A stretch of DNA of 64,000 nucleotides from Endotrypanum monterogeii (taxonomy: Eukaryota > Euglenozoa > Kinetoplastea > Trypanosomatida > Trypanosomatidae): positions 1 to 64,000 of the forward strand of contig CM007314.1 in assembly GCA_000333855.2 (NCBI GenBank). The letters are read 5' to 3'. Positions within the stretch are counted from its first letter, which is position 1. Each line of letters begins with the position of its first letter. The translations under genes and the position numbers were made by a program. Positions 22,655 through 33,776 of the stretch are shown in pieces. The notes beneath the pieces were generated by a model. It was not told the origin of the DNA. It made no database searches and saw only the letters and a program-made list of their open reading frames with translations.

Positions 22655-23539
22655 CTACAGAGGTTTTTCACTGTGACGGTGAAACGGGTCGGGTAGGGCG
22701 TACTGCACCATGCGCTGTGTGGCGGGAATACATGCTAGGAAGCAAAGCAAGTAGCCCAGACATTTAAAAAGCACAAATCCCATCTGTCGATAGTGAACGT
22801 GGCCGATAAAGTCGGAAACCTCCACATATGGGTCCACCACCTTGGTGGGGTTCAGCACCATTTTCCCCCCACTGATACGGCTGAGGCCGGCAGAGAATCC
22901 CAAAATGGGGGTTCCACTAAAGTACAAGAAGCTGCCGGTGTTGTCACCGTGCTCGTCCAGCAGAGAAACCATGGTAAGGTGAAACAAAAACGGAATGCTA
23001 ATGTCTATTCCCTTACCGAGGTGAATGACGTGTGGTATCTGGGAGAACACCACACGAGGTGAGATCCATCCCATCTGCACGCGCACGAGGATCTCTAGCT
23101 TCATGCCGCCGCTTGATTCAATATGGCATCGGTAGCGTGCACGGGCCATGTTGCCAGCGGCGTCACGGGTGGTAATCTGCGCATTTGGGTTCATGCTGTC
23201 CGATCCGCCCATTGTGAAGTTCGGATCGATCGAAAGGAAAATACCCGAGACGTAAACTGGACCCTCGAAGCAGTCAGGGTTTGAGAGCGTCTTGCGTGTG
23301 CCAAAAGCGGGGTGTTCCGTGGAAATGAGGCGGTGGCGGCGAATCTTCGAAGGGACATGCGCCTGCTTCAGGCCAAACACTGGGTGTGCTGTGCTCAGGG
23401 GAGAGTAGCCGCTCTGGAGATTTCTGTGCAGAGGGCGACCGCTACTGACATTGGCCGGATTTACGCTGGCGATGTGGTTCACTCGACTGGATGGTGAAAA
23501 GGGCACACGCCGGCAGAGATGCTTGGTCGTGAAACGCAT
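22655..23539 (-). CDS. Hypothetical protein with N-terminal presequence and one C-terminal membrane helix
   Basis: Encodes 294 aa from the ATG at 23539; a TTG lies three codons upstream. The N-terminus MRFTTKHLCRRVPFSPSSR lacks acidic residues and looks like a mitochondrial presequence. Two short repeated segments are seen: STAHPVFG and STEHPAFG, about 30 residues apart, each followed by basic residues. The middle is beta-rich (VYVSGIFLSIDPNF, MKLEILVRVQMGW). A hydrophobic segment (MGFVLFKCLGYLLCFLACI, about residues 254-272) is probably a transmembrane helix near the C-terminus. No known domain is recognised. It could be an organellar membrane protein specific to trypanosomatids. Confidence 0.78.
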   Translation of the reverse strand: MRFTTKHLCRRVPFSPSSRVNHIASVNPANVSSGRPLHRNLQSGYSPLSTAHPVFGLKQAHVPSKIRRHRLISTEHPAFGTRKTLSNPDCFEGPVYVSGIFLSIDPNFTMGGSDSMNPNAQITTRDAAGNMARARYRCHIESSGGMKLEILVRVQMGWISPRVVFSQIPHVIHLGKGIDISIPFLFHLTMVSLLDEHGDNTGSFLYFSGTPILGFSAGLSRISGGKMVLNPTKVVDPYVEVSDFIGHVHYRQMGFVLFKCLGYLLCFLACIPATQRMVQYALPDPFHRHSEKPL

Positions 23540-24193
23540 GCATTCCAAGCACGCGTCTTGTGTGACACACCTCTGAAAGGCGCCGGGAGGGAAGGGAGGG
23601 AGAGGGGGGGGGAGCCCTCCCTAGTAGAACTTCGACTTGTCGATGTGGGCGGAAATAGCCTCGGCAATTAGTGATACGCCTTTGTGTGTCGGAGTGTGCG
23701 CAGACTGCGCGACTGAAGAGGAGAGGCGGGGAATCATAGCATATGAGGTTGAGGTTTAAATGAATGAATGTGATGGGTGACGCCCACGGACGCTCTCCCC
23801 TGAATCATAAATAAAAAATAAATCCAAGAGGAAAGTCAGATTCACGGCACACTAAGGCGAAGACATTCGCACAATGAGAGATGAAACAGTAGCAGAAACT
23901 CCGCCATAGGGAAGGGCTCTGTGAAACTTTCTGGGCACCGACGGATTGCTGCTGTCACCGTGTGAAGCGACGGCCTCCTCGCACCCGCGCTGAACTCTTG
24001 CTTCGCACACTTGTTGCAGGTGAAGTGGACGCCCCACAGACACAAGCCGAAGCGTATACGCATCCTTCCCCCATGTTTCTTTTCGATTTCCTATTTAACC
24101 GGAACTCATACGATTGCAAAACACGCGAATCATAAAGACCTTCACCACCCCTCCAATGTGTTTGCGCAAGTGTGACTCTCTTGCGCTTGACCC
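23540..24193. other. Intergenic spacer
   Basis: No gene. A G-rich run on the plus strand at 23580-23612 is a C/T-rich tract on the transcribed strand, about 40 nt upstream of the gene at 22655-23539, and is its probable splice signal. Confidence 0.55.
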
Positions 24194-25456
24194 TCATGAC
24201 AACCGGCGGTCGAAGCAGTAGCATAACGTGTCTCGGAAGTGCTCAGGGGGGTGCGGCAGATTATTGTTCTCGCGAATAGTTGGCAGCGCTTCCTTATACT
24301 TGGAAGCGAGCAAATCTGCGACGGCGAGACCTTGCGTTGCAGAAATGTCGAGTTGCTTGTGCACATGTCCTAGGAGTCGCCGGTTCTCCTCCTTGTCGGG
24401 TGATAAAAGGCACAGTGCAAGCCCTATGACACCAAAGGCAGTCACATAGTTGTATAATCGAAGAAACTCCACATGTGTCACTACCTCCTGCGTGAGGAGG
24501 TCGCACAGGTCCAGCAAATCAATGTTGATAGAACGCATGATAACATATGAGCCGCGCTCTGCGAATTTTGTGGACACCTCACTGCTCGAGGAGCACAGGA
24601 ACAGGCGGCGGCGACCCTGGCCATCCAACGGGAGCTCGCCCACTATCGTCGTGAGTGACAGGCGCTTGGCCAAGAGAAAAAAGCTGCCAAATATCTGAAA
24701 AATAGACGTCGAGTGGCTATGAAGCAAATGGGAAGCGGAGAAAAGTTGCTCGAGGCAATTGTGCAGAGGCTGCTGAGACTCGAAAGACAGCGTGACCCAG
24801 GTGCGGCCCATGTTAGCGTTCAAGACCAGGACATCAATGGAGACAGTCGATGGCACATCCTCTGTCGGTTGCGAGTCGATCAGGGCTGGGTTGTTGAAGA
24901 TGTGTAGTTGCAGATAGACGTGGTTCACCACCGTTGTATGTGGCAGACACCATTTATAGAATCTGAGGACACCCTCCTCCATACCTAGTATGTCTTTTTC
25001 AGTGTAGGCCCCATCACATACCTCCACCATCTTCCGCAAGCTCGGCAAGTCTGCGTCCATCTCTTCAAACTTGGCTGCGATCCAGAGGACTGTAACCGCA
25101 ATCAACTGACATTGATGCAACTCAATCTGGCGCAAGTTTCCAACAATGTACGAGTCGGTAAGCTGAATGGCAAGGCACAGGGTGGTGCTTCGCAGGTTGT
25201 ATGCCCCACAGACGTCACGCATCCAGCGCGTAATGATGCGACGGTTCTTATAATTGTAGACAGACCCCTTCAATATATTGATATCTGCAAGCGGCTTCAC
25301 TTCTTTTTTCCTCATCTTGTCGAATATTTCCTTCGGGTTCTCGTATTCGTTTTTCATGCCCGGGTGGCACCGGAAGTCGATCGCGCCGGCGGGGCCAAAG
25401 AGGCGGCTGACGGAGTCAGAGCTAATTGTCGTTACAATGGCAACATCGGTAGACAT
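24194..25456 (-). CDS. Cyclin
   Basis: Encodes 420 aa from the ATG at 25456, chosen because a strong splice signal lies just upstream. The cyclin box covers about residues 60-175: NRRIITRWMRDVCGAYNL, then LCLAIQLTDSYI, HQCQLIAVTVLWIAAKFEE, DLPSLRKMVEVCDGAYTEKDIL and MEEGVLRFYKWCL. These match the first cyclin fold of mitotic/A/B-type cyclins, including the AAKFEE segment contacting CDK. A second, weaker fold follows (about 180-380), with a Ser/Arg-rich insertion. No destruction box of the RxxLxxIxN type is evident. Cyclins activate CRK kinases in the trypanosomatid cell cycle. It may correspond to the CYC3/CYC8 group of T. brucei, but that assignment is from memory and unverified. Confidence 0.88.
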   Translation of the reverse strand: MSTDVAIVTTISSDSVSRLFGPAGAIDFRCHPGMKNEYENPKEIFDKMRKKEVKPLADINILKGSVYNYKNRRIITRWMRDVCGAYNLRSTTLCLAIQLTDSYIVGNLRQIELHQCQLIAVTVLWIAAKFEEMDADLPSLRKMVEVCDGAYTEKDILGMEEGVLRFYKWCLPHTTVVNHVYLQLHIFNNPALIDSQPTEDVPSTVSIDVLVLNANMGRTWVTLSFESQQPLHNCLEQLFSASHLLHSHSTSIFQIFGSFFLLAKRLSLTTIVGELPLDGQGRRRLFLCSSSSEVSTKFAERGSYVIMRSINIDLLDLCDLLTQEVVTHVEFLRLYNYVTAFGVIGLALCLLSPDKEENRRLLGHVHKQLDISATQGLAVADLLASKYKEALPTIRENNNLPHPPEHFRDTLCYCFDRRLS

Positions 25457-25508
25457 TGTGGAGATATAGATATGTGATCCTTCTGTGCTGTGCTTTCCGT
25501 GTGTTTGC

Positions 25509-25555
25509 GCTACGCGGGGGGGGGAGGGGGCAAAAAAAAAAAAAGAGGGAGAAGT
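25509..25555 (-). promoter_or_regulatory. Trans-splice acceptor for the cyclin gene
   Basis: On the minus strand a tract of pyrimidines (CTTCTCCCTC, twelve T, then a C-rich run) is followed by GCGTAG, giving a 5' UTR of about 52 nt before the cyclin ATG. This is a textbook spliced-leader acceptor arrangement; the exact AG used is inferred. Confidence 0.6.
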
Positions 25556-25643
25556 GAGATAGGGTGACATAGAGATTCTTTGTAGCCAGACAGTGCTCAA
25601 GTGAGTGAAAGGCCGAAAAGGTCAGGGATAAGGCCCCCCCCCC

Positions 25644-25703
25644 TACACACACACACACACACACACATATATACATATACATATACATATATACATGTAT
25701 ATA
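25644..25703. repeat. CA/TA compound microsatellite
   Basis: A C-run at 25634-25643 is followed by about 12 CA units and then imperfect TATACA repeats. Confidence 0.9.
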
Positions 25704-26593
25704 GACTGCTGAGGAAGATAAGAGGGAAGTCAGTAACGGAAGAGGTAAATGAGAACATGAGGGTTTTTTTTAGTGATGTGTGCGTTGCCGTAACGAAGGA
25801 CTCGGGTCATACTGGGGCAGTACCGCTCATGACCCACCTTTTGTCGATGGCCCCGCAGCAACAAAGACTCTAACTACCATTGTATCAGAGCAGAGGGAGA
25901 AGTGAAAAATAAACATGTGACGTATTATTTTCGAGAACAAAATAATGGGAAAGGTAATGAGGGAAACCTCACTAGATACGCCGCCGCGACGACCAGCACA
26001 GCCAATAGCATCCCTTTTCTGGGACATCAGCACTCACCTTTGGGGGGTGCACAACTCCTGCGTGCGACATCGCATGTATCGAGGAAAGCGAAAGAGAGAG
26101 TTGGCTGTAGCGATCCCAATATATAAAGGCACAACCTTAGAGAAACATCAAATCGAATGACAAAGAATGCATTCAGGCGCATGTGGGAGCAGCGGCACCG
26201 TGGCCAGAGAACGGAAAATAATCTCACGTTGAAGATGGACACAATAAACGAGAGGGGAAGTGGGGGATAAACATATATATAAGAAGACATGAGCATAGTT
26301 GCAGATGAACCTCAGCAAAAAGAAGGAACGGTGAGCCCTGGCATGAGCTTCGAAGAAAAGAAAAGCTGCGGTAGCCACCCATGGTGGCTATGACTGACCG
26401 TTTGCATCGAGGGATTCTTCCCACGTGCCTCGTGCATGGAACATGAGATCTGTAGAGGTACCCATACTATCATGTGAAGGAACTCGCTTGATGGCAAAGC
26501 GAGTAGATAACTTTGCAAAGCGGGAAAAACAAACAGACAGACCACAAAGAGGTAGACGTTTGTGTGTACATGTAAGGGAAGCCCCCACCCCTC

Positions 26594-26929
26594 TCATATG
26601 CGATATGGTGAACGGGATACACTGATGTGTACCAGCGTGCAACTGCAGCGGGTCAGGAGAAAAATGAGTGACGTCAGAGGCCGGGAGCGCATGGCATCGA
26701 CGCGTGTGGCAATGCAAGAGTGTGAAGGCACAGGCCCGAGCGGCGCTGTCCACTGTCTGCGTGATCCTGCAGATGTGCGCGAGGCGGTGAAATGCAACTC
26801 ATCTAAGAAATCTTCGCTGTCGGCACCAAATCCTAAAAAATTACCGAACTCACTGCTGACATCGAATGCATCCGCTGATCTTTCCCTCGTGGTAAGGATG
26901 ATGATGGTGGAAATGTGTTTGGAACAGCA
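26594..26929 (-). pseudogene. Possible gene remnant (open frame without a proper start)
   Basis: The minus strand is open for 111 codons with no ATG in its first half. The first half translates to a protein-like, low-bias sequence with acidic helical character (ADAFDVSSEFGNFLGFGAD, then SEDFLDEL), unlike the Ser/Leu/Cys-rich shadows around it. The second half becomes random-looking. A CTAG after a C-run lies exactly at the upstream edge (about 26930). It could be the leftover of a gene in this overlong spacer or simple chance. No homolog is recognised. Confidence 0.2.
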
Positions 26930-27221
26930 CTAGAGGGGGGGGGGCTCAATCAACAGTGCTCTCCATTTGCCATCCTCTAGAGTAGAGCGCTCTTTTATTT
27001 TTTTGAGAGGAGAGGGGGGGTGAGAAGATGGTTCGTTCGCCCAAAGACAAATGCAGACGGCCCCGATGCGGCGCCACAGGGCCCGAGTCAAAAGAATAAA
27101 AGTAAGAATATCTTGTCTAGCATATGGTGCGACTCGAGTAACGCTGTTTCAACAAAGACATGGAAAAGAATTCAAAGAATATACAACAAAGAATAAAGTA
27201 AAAAATTTAAAACGGGCACCG

Positions 27222-27232
27222 GTGTGTGTGTG

Positions 27233-27263
<31 letters not shown>
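27222..27263. repeat. GT/GCGT microsatellite
   Basis: About 13 GT units followed by GCGT repeats and then a G-rich stretch. Confidence 0.95.
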
Positions 27264-27264
<1 letters not shown>

Positions 27265-27898
27265 GGGTGGGGGAGGGGAGGCATCATTGGAATGAGCTTA
27301 TGGGTATTACGGTGCGAATGAATGAGCAAGTTACGCGAGAAGTTTGCCTTGACCAGACGTTCCTACGCAATGATCTCCTGAAATACTTTTTTTACGCGTT
27401 TGTTTGATATCATGCTTCTTGCTTCCCGCGCTCCCAATAGCCATGGCTCTTTCACAGCCCGCCCGCCCGCCCGCCCCCCATAAAAAAAAAAAAAATGGCC
27501 GCCGCGTGGTGATGACCATGAAAGAGCATCCGATAGGTGCGCATAGCGTATACTACTGCAATGCAAACATATGTGGCGCGACAGGCGCCTCTACGCACCA
27601 CCACATCAGATACACACGACAAAAACGACAAAGACGATTTCAACGACAGGGATGATCGCTCACGCACATCACACGCGCCAAGTGTACGCTGGAAAACCTG
27701 CTACCCACGCCTCGCCGCTCAGTCCAGGGAGCTGTGAGAATCTACACAGTAGTAATACACCATTGCACACGCCATGAAACAACGGCAACCGCAGCAGTGC
27801 GAGCCAGCAGCATCATCTCCACATTGAACACGGATGTACGGATAATAAAAGCGCCTTGAAAATGAAGAAAGAAAATGATCCGAAGACCGCTCCGGGCA

Positions 27899-27899
27899 G

Positions 27900-27942
<43 letters not shown>
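27899..27942. repeat. CA/TA compound microsatellite
   Basis: About ten CA units run directly into about twelve TA units. Confidence 0.95.
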
Positions 27943-28461
27943 CTCCACTCCTGCCCTACAGCCTCAAACAAGGGGGCATGGAAGCTTTTGTGATGAGCGC
28001 ATGGATATAACCCTCCGCAGCATCAACCGCACCCGTTGTTCGCGTGCTTGATCGCACCCGGGTGCCATATTGACGAGTGATCAGAGAAAAGAAACTGCAC
28101 TGCCAAGGAAAAGGAAGAGAAGGGCCACAAAATAAATTTACGTAAGGAAAAAAATGTGAATGGAAAGACAAGAGAAAGTGAGAAGAATATCGCTAGGAAA
28201 GCGGGCTCTGGTGAGTTGCTGTTTTAAACGGGGCACGTCAGAACTGCGCGCCACGCAAAAATCAGCAGCAGCTTTATTTACCCCTCCATTGTATTCAGTA
28301 GGATAAAAAGAGGAAGCAAAGTAGCGTCCTGCAGCCTATCACCGCTTACTACAGGGCTTGGGTATCTCCGTCATATTGGCTACCGTCCTTGCCCCTCTGG
28401 CATCCATCACGAGAGGGTCACACGCCAATGCTCGACTGTCGAGCTTACCTATTGGCAAAGC

Positions 28462-28500
28462 CTCACCAACCCTCACCTCCGAGGTGAGGAGTGTGGTGAG
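28462..28500. repeat. Two-stage inverted repeat
   Basis: The inner stem is 9 bp, CCTCACCTC at 28471-28479 and GAGGTGAGG at 28481-28489, separated by one base. The outer stem is 7 bp, CTCACCA at 28462-28468 and TGGTGAG at 28494-28500. Together they can form a strong hairpin with one internal loop, in either DNA strand or in RNA. Confidence 0.7.
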
Positions 28501-30208
28501 AGGGGCTTGTGTGCGATTCTCGGTACCTTTGCACACACTGGCCACACCACTCTAGCCAAGCGTGAGAAGAGGAAGGAACAGTACAACCCGTACGCGGCAC
28601 AAACGCCGCTGCACACAATCGATGCGTGACACGACACGCTCACACACACACACACAGTATGTGCTTGTGGATGAGCGATGGTGATTGTAGATGCGGCTGC
28701 TCCGAGAGCTGCTCGCTGCTTCACGGGAAAGGGGGAGCTATAGTGACTCTGACACACTGGACTGCGCTGCAGCTTCACCGGGGGTGAAAGCAGCGGAGCG
28801 TGTGCAAGTACTAAAGGGGTAAGCTTTGCCGCGCTGACGTACACAACCTCCTCCTCTGTCCTTCACGCCCTGCATCACCGTTTGACGAGGACTGGGAGCG
28901 CGGGTACGCGCCGAGGGCACTTGTGGTGAAAAGGAAAACGGGGATGAAAAAAAACCGAGCGTTTCCCGGCACTGCGAACTGTATCACAGCTGTTATGCCC
29001 CTAGTGACTGTACTTGAGTATCGTTGCTTTTTTTTTCATATTGGAACCGTTCTTAAGCGTCTGCAAACGCTGAAACAGACAGAGAGGCGCACAAGCGAGA
29101 ATAAACCCACACGTACACAACGGGAGTGGAAATTGTGCGACAATAGTCGTGTGATGGTCAACGCTGGACGCGCTTAGATAGTCGGGAGAGGGAGGTATAG
29201 AGACGACCCCGCGCAGAGGCACTAAGAAAAAGTGCTCCTCTAAAAACTGTTCTGCAGACTGAAGGCACCCACAGCTAACTAACACCATTTAGTGGTGTCC
29301 TCATACTAGCACAGTAGTAGTAGGGTCGTGGTCATCGAAGCGGTTGCCTCTGCTGGCTCGCAACAACAGGACCCCTCCACGTCGCTTTGATCCTCAGGAA
29401 ACACCCCTCCACCGGGTGTCACTCTTCTCTTGACACATCTCCGAGTACGAACGAGGTAAAAAGAAAGCGTACACACCGGTGGCTTTAAGGGTCGTGACTG
29501 AGAGGGGGAAATAAAACGAGACATGCGAGTCGTCTGAAATATTGGCGAGGAGGGTGAGGACAGCCCAACGAAGATGTGATGCTAAGTCATCGAGCCACAC
29601 CTGAATCACTCATCTCACGCTTACCCCGGCACTCGGCAGCCCTCGAATCCACTATGTCGCCTTCGCAACTCATCCCAAACATGAAGGACGCAGTTCGTTT
29701 GTTGTTGATACCCCCACGGATATCCCTTTCCTTCTTCGATTCAACAGTGACGCTTTATTTACAGCGCAACGGCTTTCCCACTCACCTCCTCCCAACTGAA
29801 TATCCACTCGGGAGGGGGGGGAGGGAACAACCGCCCTCATAACTTTTGTCAACCGGCCAGGCCGTGGAAAGGGGGAGAGGAAGAAACACCGCCGCTTCTC
29901 CCACCCCACCGCCCCACCTTCGTTTTATCAGTGGCGATGATCCTCGTGTCGGCGCATTTTGCTTCAATGCGAGAAATTACACTAGACATAAACCCAAAAG
30001 AGTACAATAAAACTTTCGCCCAACCTTCGTCCCTCCGTTCGTCCGTTCGTCTGCCCGTCTGTTCGTCCCTATTTTTTTTCTCGTCTCTCTCTCACACTAT
30101 TCACGATTTCTTTTCCTTAGAAACAACAGCCGCCAAACCGAACAGGCGCCTCCGAAGCAAGAGACTGACAAGAAAAGGTGAAGAGGAGAGAAATCCCCAA
30201 AAAGATGT

Positions 30209-30246
30209 GCACACACACACACACAGACACACACAGACACACACAA
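30209..30246. repeat. CA repeat with CAGA interruptions
   Basis: CA units interrupted twice by GA, lying a few hundred bases downstream of the Arg-rich gene stop (its 3' UTR). Confidence 0.9.
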
Positions 30247-30505
30247 ACCTGGAGGGGGGATCAATACACGCCTTTTTCCCTTTTTTGTAGTGCCATCGCA
30301 TGCGCACACACGCGAACACAGATTGCCAATGTTATGTAAACAGTTCATGTCCGCGGTGGGAGCGAGCCTACCAAGATAGTGAGGGTGCCATTACAGCAGC
30401 GGTGGTCAGCCGCAATCCCCAAAACCATACTTACCTTCATTTATCGTCATAGTTCCGCTCTCCGAAAGCAACTTTATATGCTGCATTGTCAATGTCGTTC
30501 ACCCT

Positions 30506-31240
30506 CTAATTACGGTAGTTATCCAGTTGACGATCCAACTCCTCCCGGGTCATCTGAGGCTCGCGACTGCGCTGAGTCTTCTTGTTGGCGTGCTGTTGAT
30601 TCTTGTGCTGCTGCTGTTTGTTGTTGTGCTGCTGCTGTTTGTTGTTGTGCTGCTGCTGCTGCTGCTGCCTGTTTTGGACCTGATTTACCTGTTTTTTACC
30701 ACCTCGGGAGGCCTGGTTGTTGCCATTGCCCTGACGTCCGCCCTCCTGGCGGCGACGGCCGTCACCGCCGCGCTTCTCGCGTAGGAGACGCCTCTCTGCC
30801 TCAGCACGGGTGCCACGCATGCGCAAGCGCATACGACGCGCCTCACCAAAGCGGCGGGTCTCCACTTGGCGCCCGTCGCTGCGGCGCCAGCGCTTCTCCC
30901 GGAAGCGATCGATACGATCCTCACGGTCAAGGTCCTCAGCACGACGAAAGCGATCACGCCCGCTGCGGCGAAAGATGGCACGGTCACTGAAGCGGCGCGG
31001 GCGCGGCTCGTCAACATGGTTACCGCGCGCTCGGCGCACCACGCGGCGCACCTGAGTGCCACCACGCCCAAAGCCCTCGATGCGGGACCGACGCTCAGTC
31101 ACGACATAGCGGCGCGGGGCAGCATAGTCATCATCTCCACCGCGGCGGCGGTCACGCGCGTCCGCTAGCGCCGACACACGACGACGGTTGCGATCGTAAA
31201 GAGCGCGAAGGCGGCGACGGTCGAAGTCGTCACGTGGCAT
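30506..31240 (-). CDS. Arg-rich protein with CHTOP/ALY-like C-terminal motif (candidate mRNA export adaptor)
   Basis: Encodes 244 aa from the ATG at 31240; upstream in the same frame is UTR. Residues 1-165 are very rich in Arg with Asp/Glu (RS-like RD/RE repeats, RRR clusters), suggesting RNA binding. Residues 187-219 are a Gln/Asn/His tract with a repeated QQQHNNK unit. The last 15 residues, MTREELDRQLDNYRN, closely resemble the LDxxLDxY motif at the end of CHTOP/FOP and ALY/REF. That motif binds the DEAD-box export helicase UAP56/Sub2. No RRM domain is present, as in CHTOP. I infer a nuclear role in mRNP assembly or export. Other Arg-rich RNA-binding roles remain possible. Confidence 0.8.
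   Translation of the reverse strand: MPRDDFDRRRLRALYDRNRRRVSALADARDRRRGGDDDYAAPRRYVVTERRSRIEGFGRGGTQVRRVVRRARGNHVDEPRPRRFSDRAIFRRSGRDRFRRAEDLDREDRIDRFREKRWRRSDGRQVETRRFGEARRMRLRMRGTRAEAERRLLREKRGGDGRRRQEGGRQGNGNNQASRGGKKQVNQVQNRQQQQQQHNNKQQQHNNKQQQHKNQQHANKKTQRSREPQMTREELDRQLDNYRN
30584..30667 (-). repeat. CAG/AAC repeat coding a Gln/Asn tract
   Basis: Repeats of about 21 bp (coding HNNKQQQ) plus a run of six Gln codons, inside the Arg-rich gene. It is likely length-variable between strains. Confidence 0.85.
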
Positions 31241-33776
31241 TGTCAATTGTTTGGAATGGCGGGGGGGGGGGATAAGTGCAATTGTGTTGAGTTGGATAGT
31301 GTGCAGAATGACAACACCCCGGAATAACACAAACGTTCTCCTTTGGGACAGTATTGCGGAGACTCCAGAGAAACTGAAAGTATAAAAAAACGCAACGCAC
31401 ACCGTACAGGACACTTATGACCGACGCGCTGACGGACAAGTGCGGGAAGAAAATCGACGGTGGCACAAAAAAAAATTGAATGCGCCGACTGCACAGAGTT
31501 CTTAAGATACGCAGACACGAAAAAGATGAGAGAAAGGCGAAAAGACAGGCTTTCCTTCTGCTCGCCAGGGAAGAGGGGAAGATCAGAGATGAAACGGAAA
31601 ATGAGAATAGGTGAAGAAGAGGAGCGATAGGTCGGCAAGACGAAGCGCTGCAACGGAGTACAACTGTATTGGGTTACTAGGCTGTGTAGCGACATGCGTT
31701 TATGCTCAAGACAGCATTTTCTCGTGTCTCCTTCCATCCTCTACCACCACTGATCTCCTCGCTGGTGTCAGTAAGAAGATCCACAAAAAGAGTAGCTGGG
31801 TGGGGGGTGTATTGGGGAGGAGAAGATCCTTGTTTTTCTTTGCTGCTGTCGTGTATTTTTGTTTTCATCTCTTTGTCAACCTTTCCCCCCCCCGGCAAGA
31901 ACTGCAGCAGGTGCTCTCAGACGCATCGATTGGGAGGTGCAACACATTCACTAAGCGCGACTGGCTAAGCTCCTCGTCGCAAGAAGCTACGTCTGCAAAG
32001 TTGCTAGCTAGATGCATCCCTTCCCCAGTATGCACGAGGTGAAAAAAAAAAAGAGTCGAAATTAGGCTGTGACGAGAACAGAAGCACTAGCCGCATCAAC
32101 CTGTTGTGCGACTGGGGATGCAGTGCCCACAGCACCGGGCGCTTGAATAGAAATCAATACAAAACTCTTCACGTCGGCCGATGACATCTCAGCCTGTGGA
32201 GGAGATGGCATGTGTGCGTGCGTGAGTAGGTGTGTCTGCGGAGGGGGGAGGGGGGCCTGCCGGTATGGTCCGTATACTTCAGGCACGTTGACACCATTTA
32301 ACTAGTGACGAGCGCCAAGTCAGCAAACATGTACATTGCTGTTGCGCAGACGGCTTCTCGGTCAAAGCTACACGAAATCCACACATGCTCATCGGCGCAT
32401 GCAAACAAAAGCACGCTCAAAGACGCTGCTGGGATTAAGCAGCGGAGGTTGCTGATACGAAATGCCAGCATCACGCTTACCCGCAAGATCGGGCCCCTAC
32501 TGAGCCACTGCTGCGTCGACAAGCATCGCAGCACCTGTACTACGGTTGCAGGCACCTGCACTAATACTATGGTACAATGCGGGTGTCACCTTTCAGAGAA
32601 TTTGAGGCAATGGTCGAAAGGCAGCTCATCGCTTTGGGCCCCGGCAACCACCAGCATGAAGCTGCCCACAGAGATCCGGGCTATGTATGCCTGATCCCAG
32701 TGCGATGTGTGTTGGGGGTGCGAAATACAAGTATCTGGGTCGAATGCTGGGAAAGGCAATTAGAGCTACACTTTTTTTTAGCAACGCCACATTGACGACT
32801 TGGTGTGCTTGAATGCCTCTCACCTCTTTCCGGTGGAGTTGATCTAGTTGTGAGCACGGTGTCAATCATGTGGGTGGCAGAGCACGGAATACTTTGGCCC
32901 GCCAAAGTGTGCTCAGAGCCCAAAAGGGGTGTCCTCGACGCAAATGACGTGCCAAGCGGAATATCGAGAAGAGTACAGTTATAAAAAAAACGTTGAGAAA
33001 GAGTTCAAGGCCAGTGATAAGAAGATGTGCTGCGACTGGATTAGTGAAATATTCCTCAGGTGACTTCATTTTTTTTTTCTTTTCCCTCCAGTCTTCGTCG
33101 TTTTTTTTTTGTTTGAGGGGGGGGGGGGCACTGCCACCGAAATGGATGGCCATTTGAGATACCAAGACGCAAGAAAAAAGGGGCTGGAAGGTATTTCTGA
33201 AAACCGTCCATCAGCCAGGCCGTAGGCGTTATGCACCAGGGAGGAGAGTGGCGTATCGGGTGCGCACGGGGGAAAGGGAGGAATCTGTATCACGATGAAC
33301 TCTAAATAAGGACACTTCAGTATCTGAAATAAAAGGTGAGTCGGTGAATAAACATTGCATACGCCTCAATTTTGGGCATCGTCGTGCGCCCCTCAACAAC
33401 ACCGCGGTAGCTTGACTCTGAAGAAAAGCACGCGATAGATGCACAGAGCGGTGACCAAAGACACAGCCATATTTTAAAAAAAGACGGCGAGGGGTATACG
33501 CGAGGTTGTAAAGGTGGTGCGGGATGTGTTTCGCTAGCGCACGCACACGGAGAGAAACCGTGTCGGGTATGATGTGGCTCCTCGATAGGACCATTCCCGA
33601 CGGAAGATAACCAGCGATGGTGGGCGTGTCGATTTGATGCCGCCTTGCCCATGGGGTTGGCATCCTGCCACTCCACCGACCTATACCGCCATATTTTTCC
33701 CCTCCCAGGGTCGCTGACCATGGGTGAAAAACTCTCGTGCCCACTGATGAGAGCAGCTATGCCGCTCTGTCCCCAT
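31241..33776. other. Intergenic spacer
   Basis: No convincing gene. It should hold the 5' UTR of the Arg-rich gene and the 3' UTR of the small gene at 33777-34175. A G-run at 31261-31270 is a C-run on the transcribed strand, 20 nt upstream of the Arg-rich ATG. A short ORF ending at 32062 (minus) and open frames on both strands at 32298-32694 lack ATG starts or protein-like composition. Confidence 0.5.

Larger units (their letters stand above)
25457..30505. other. Long spacer, gene-poor
   Basis: Five kilobases without a convincing intact gene, far longer than the other spacers. It holds microsatellites at 25644-25703, 27222-27263, 27899-27942 and 30209-30246, a G-run near 26933-26942, a hairpin at 28462-28500 and a possible decayed ORF at 26594-26929 (minus). 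Much of the sequence at 28380-28900 is GC-rich with small hairpins and might be a SIDER-type retroposon remnant, but I could not match a known consensus. Confidence 0.55.

Noticed and set aside
26562..26933. 123-aa plus-strand ORF
   Set aside because: Wrong direction for this unit and random-looking; overlaps the more protein-like minus frame, itself weak.
28381..28560. ORFs on both strands near the hairpin
   Set aside because: Both are produced by the palindromic sequence and have no protein-like features.
32298..32694. Open frames on both strands
   Set aside because: Start only at GTG and no protein-like sequence; likely chance.
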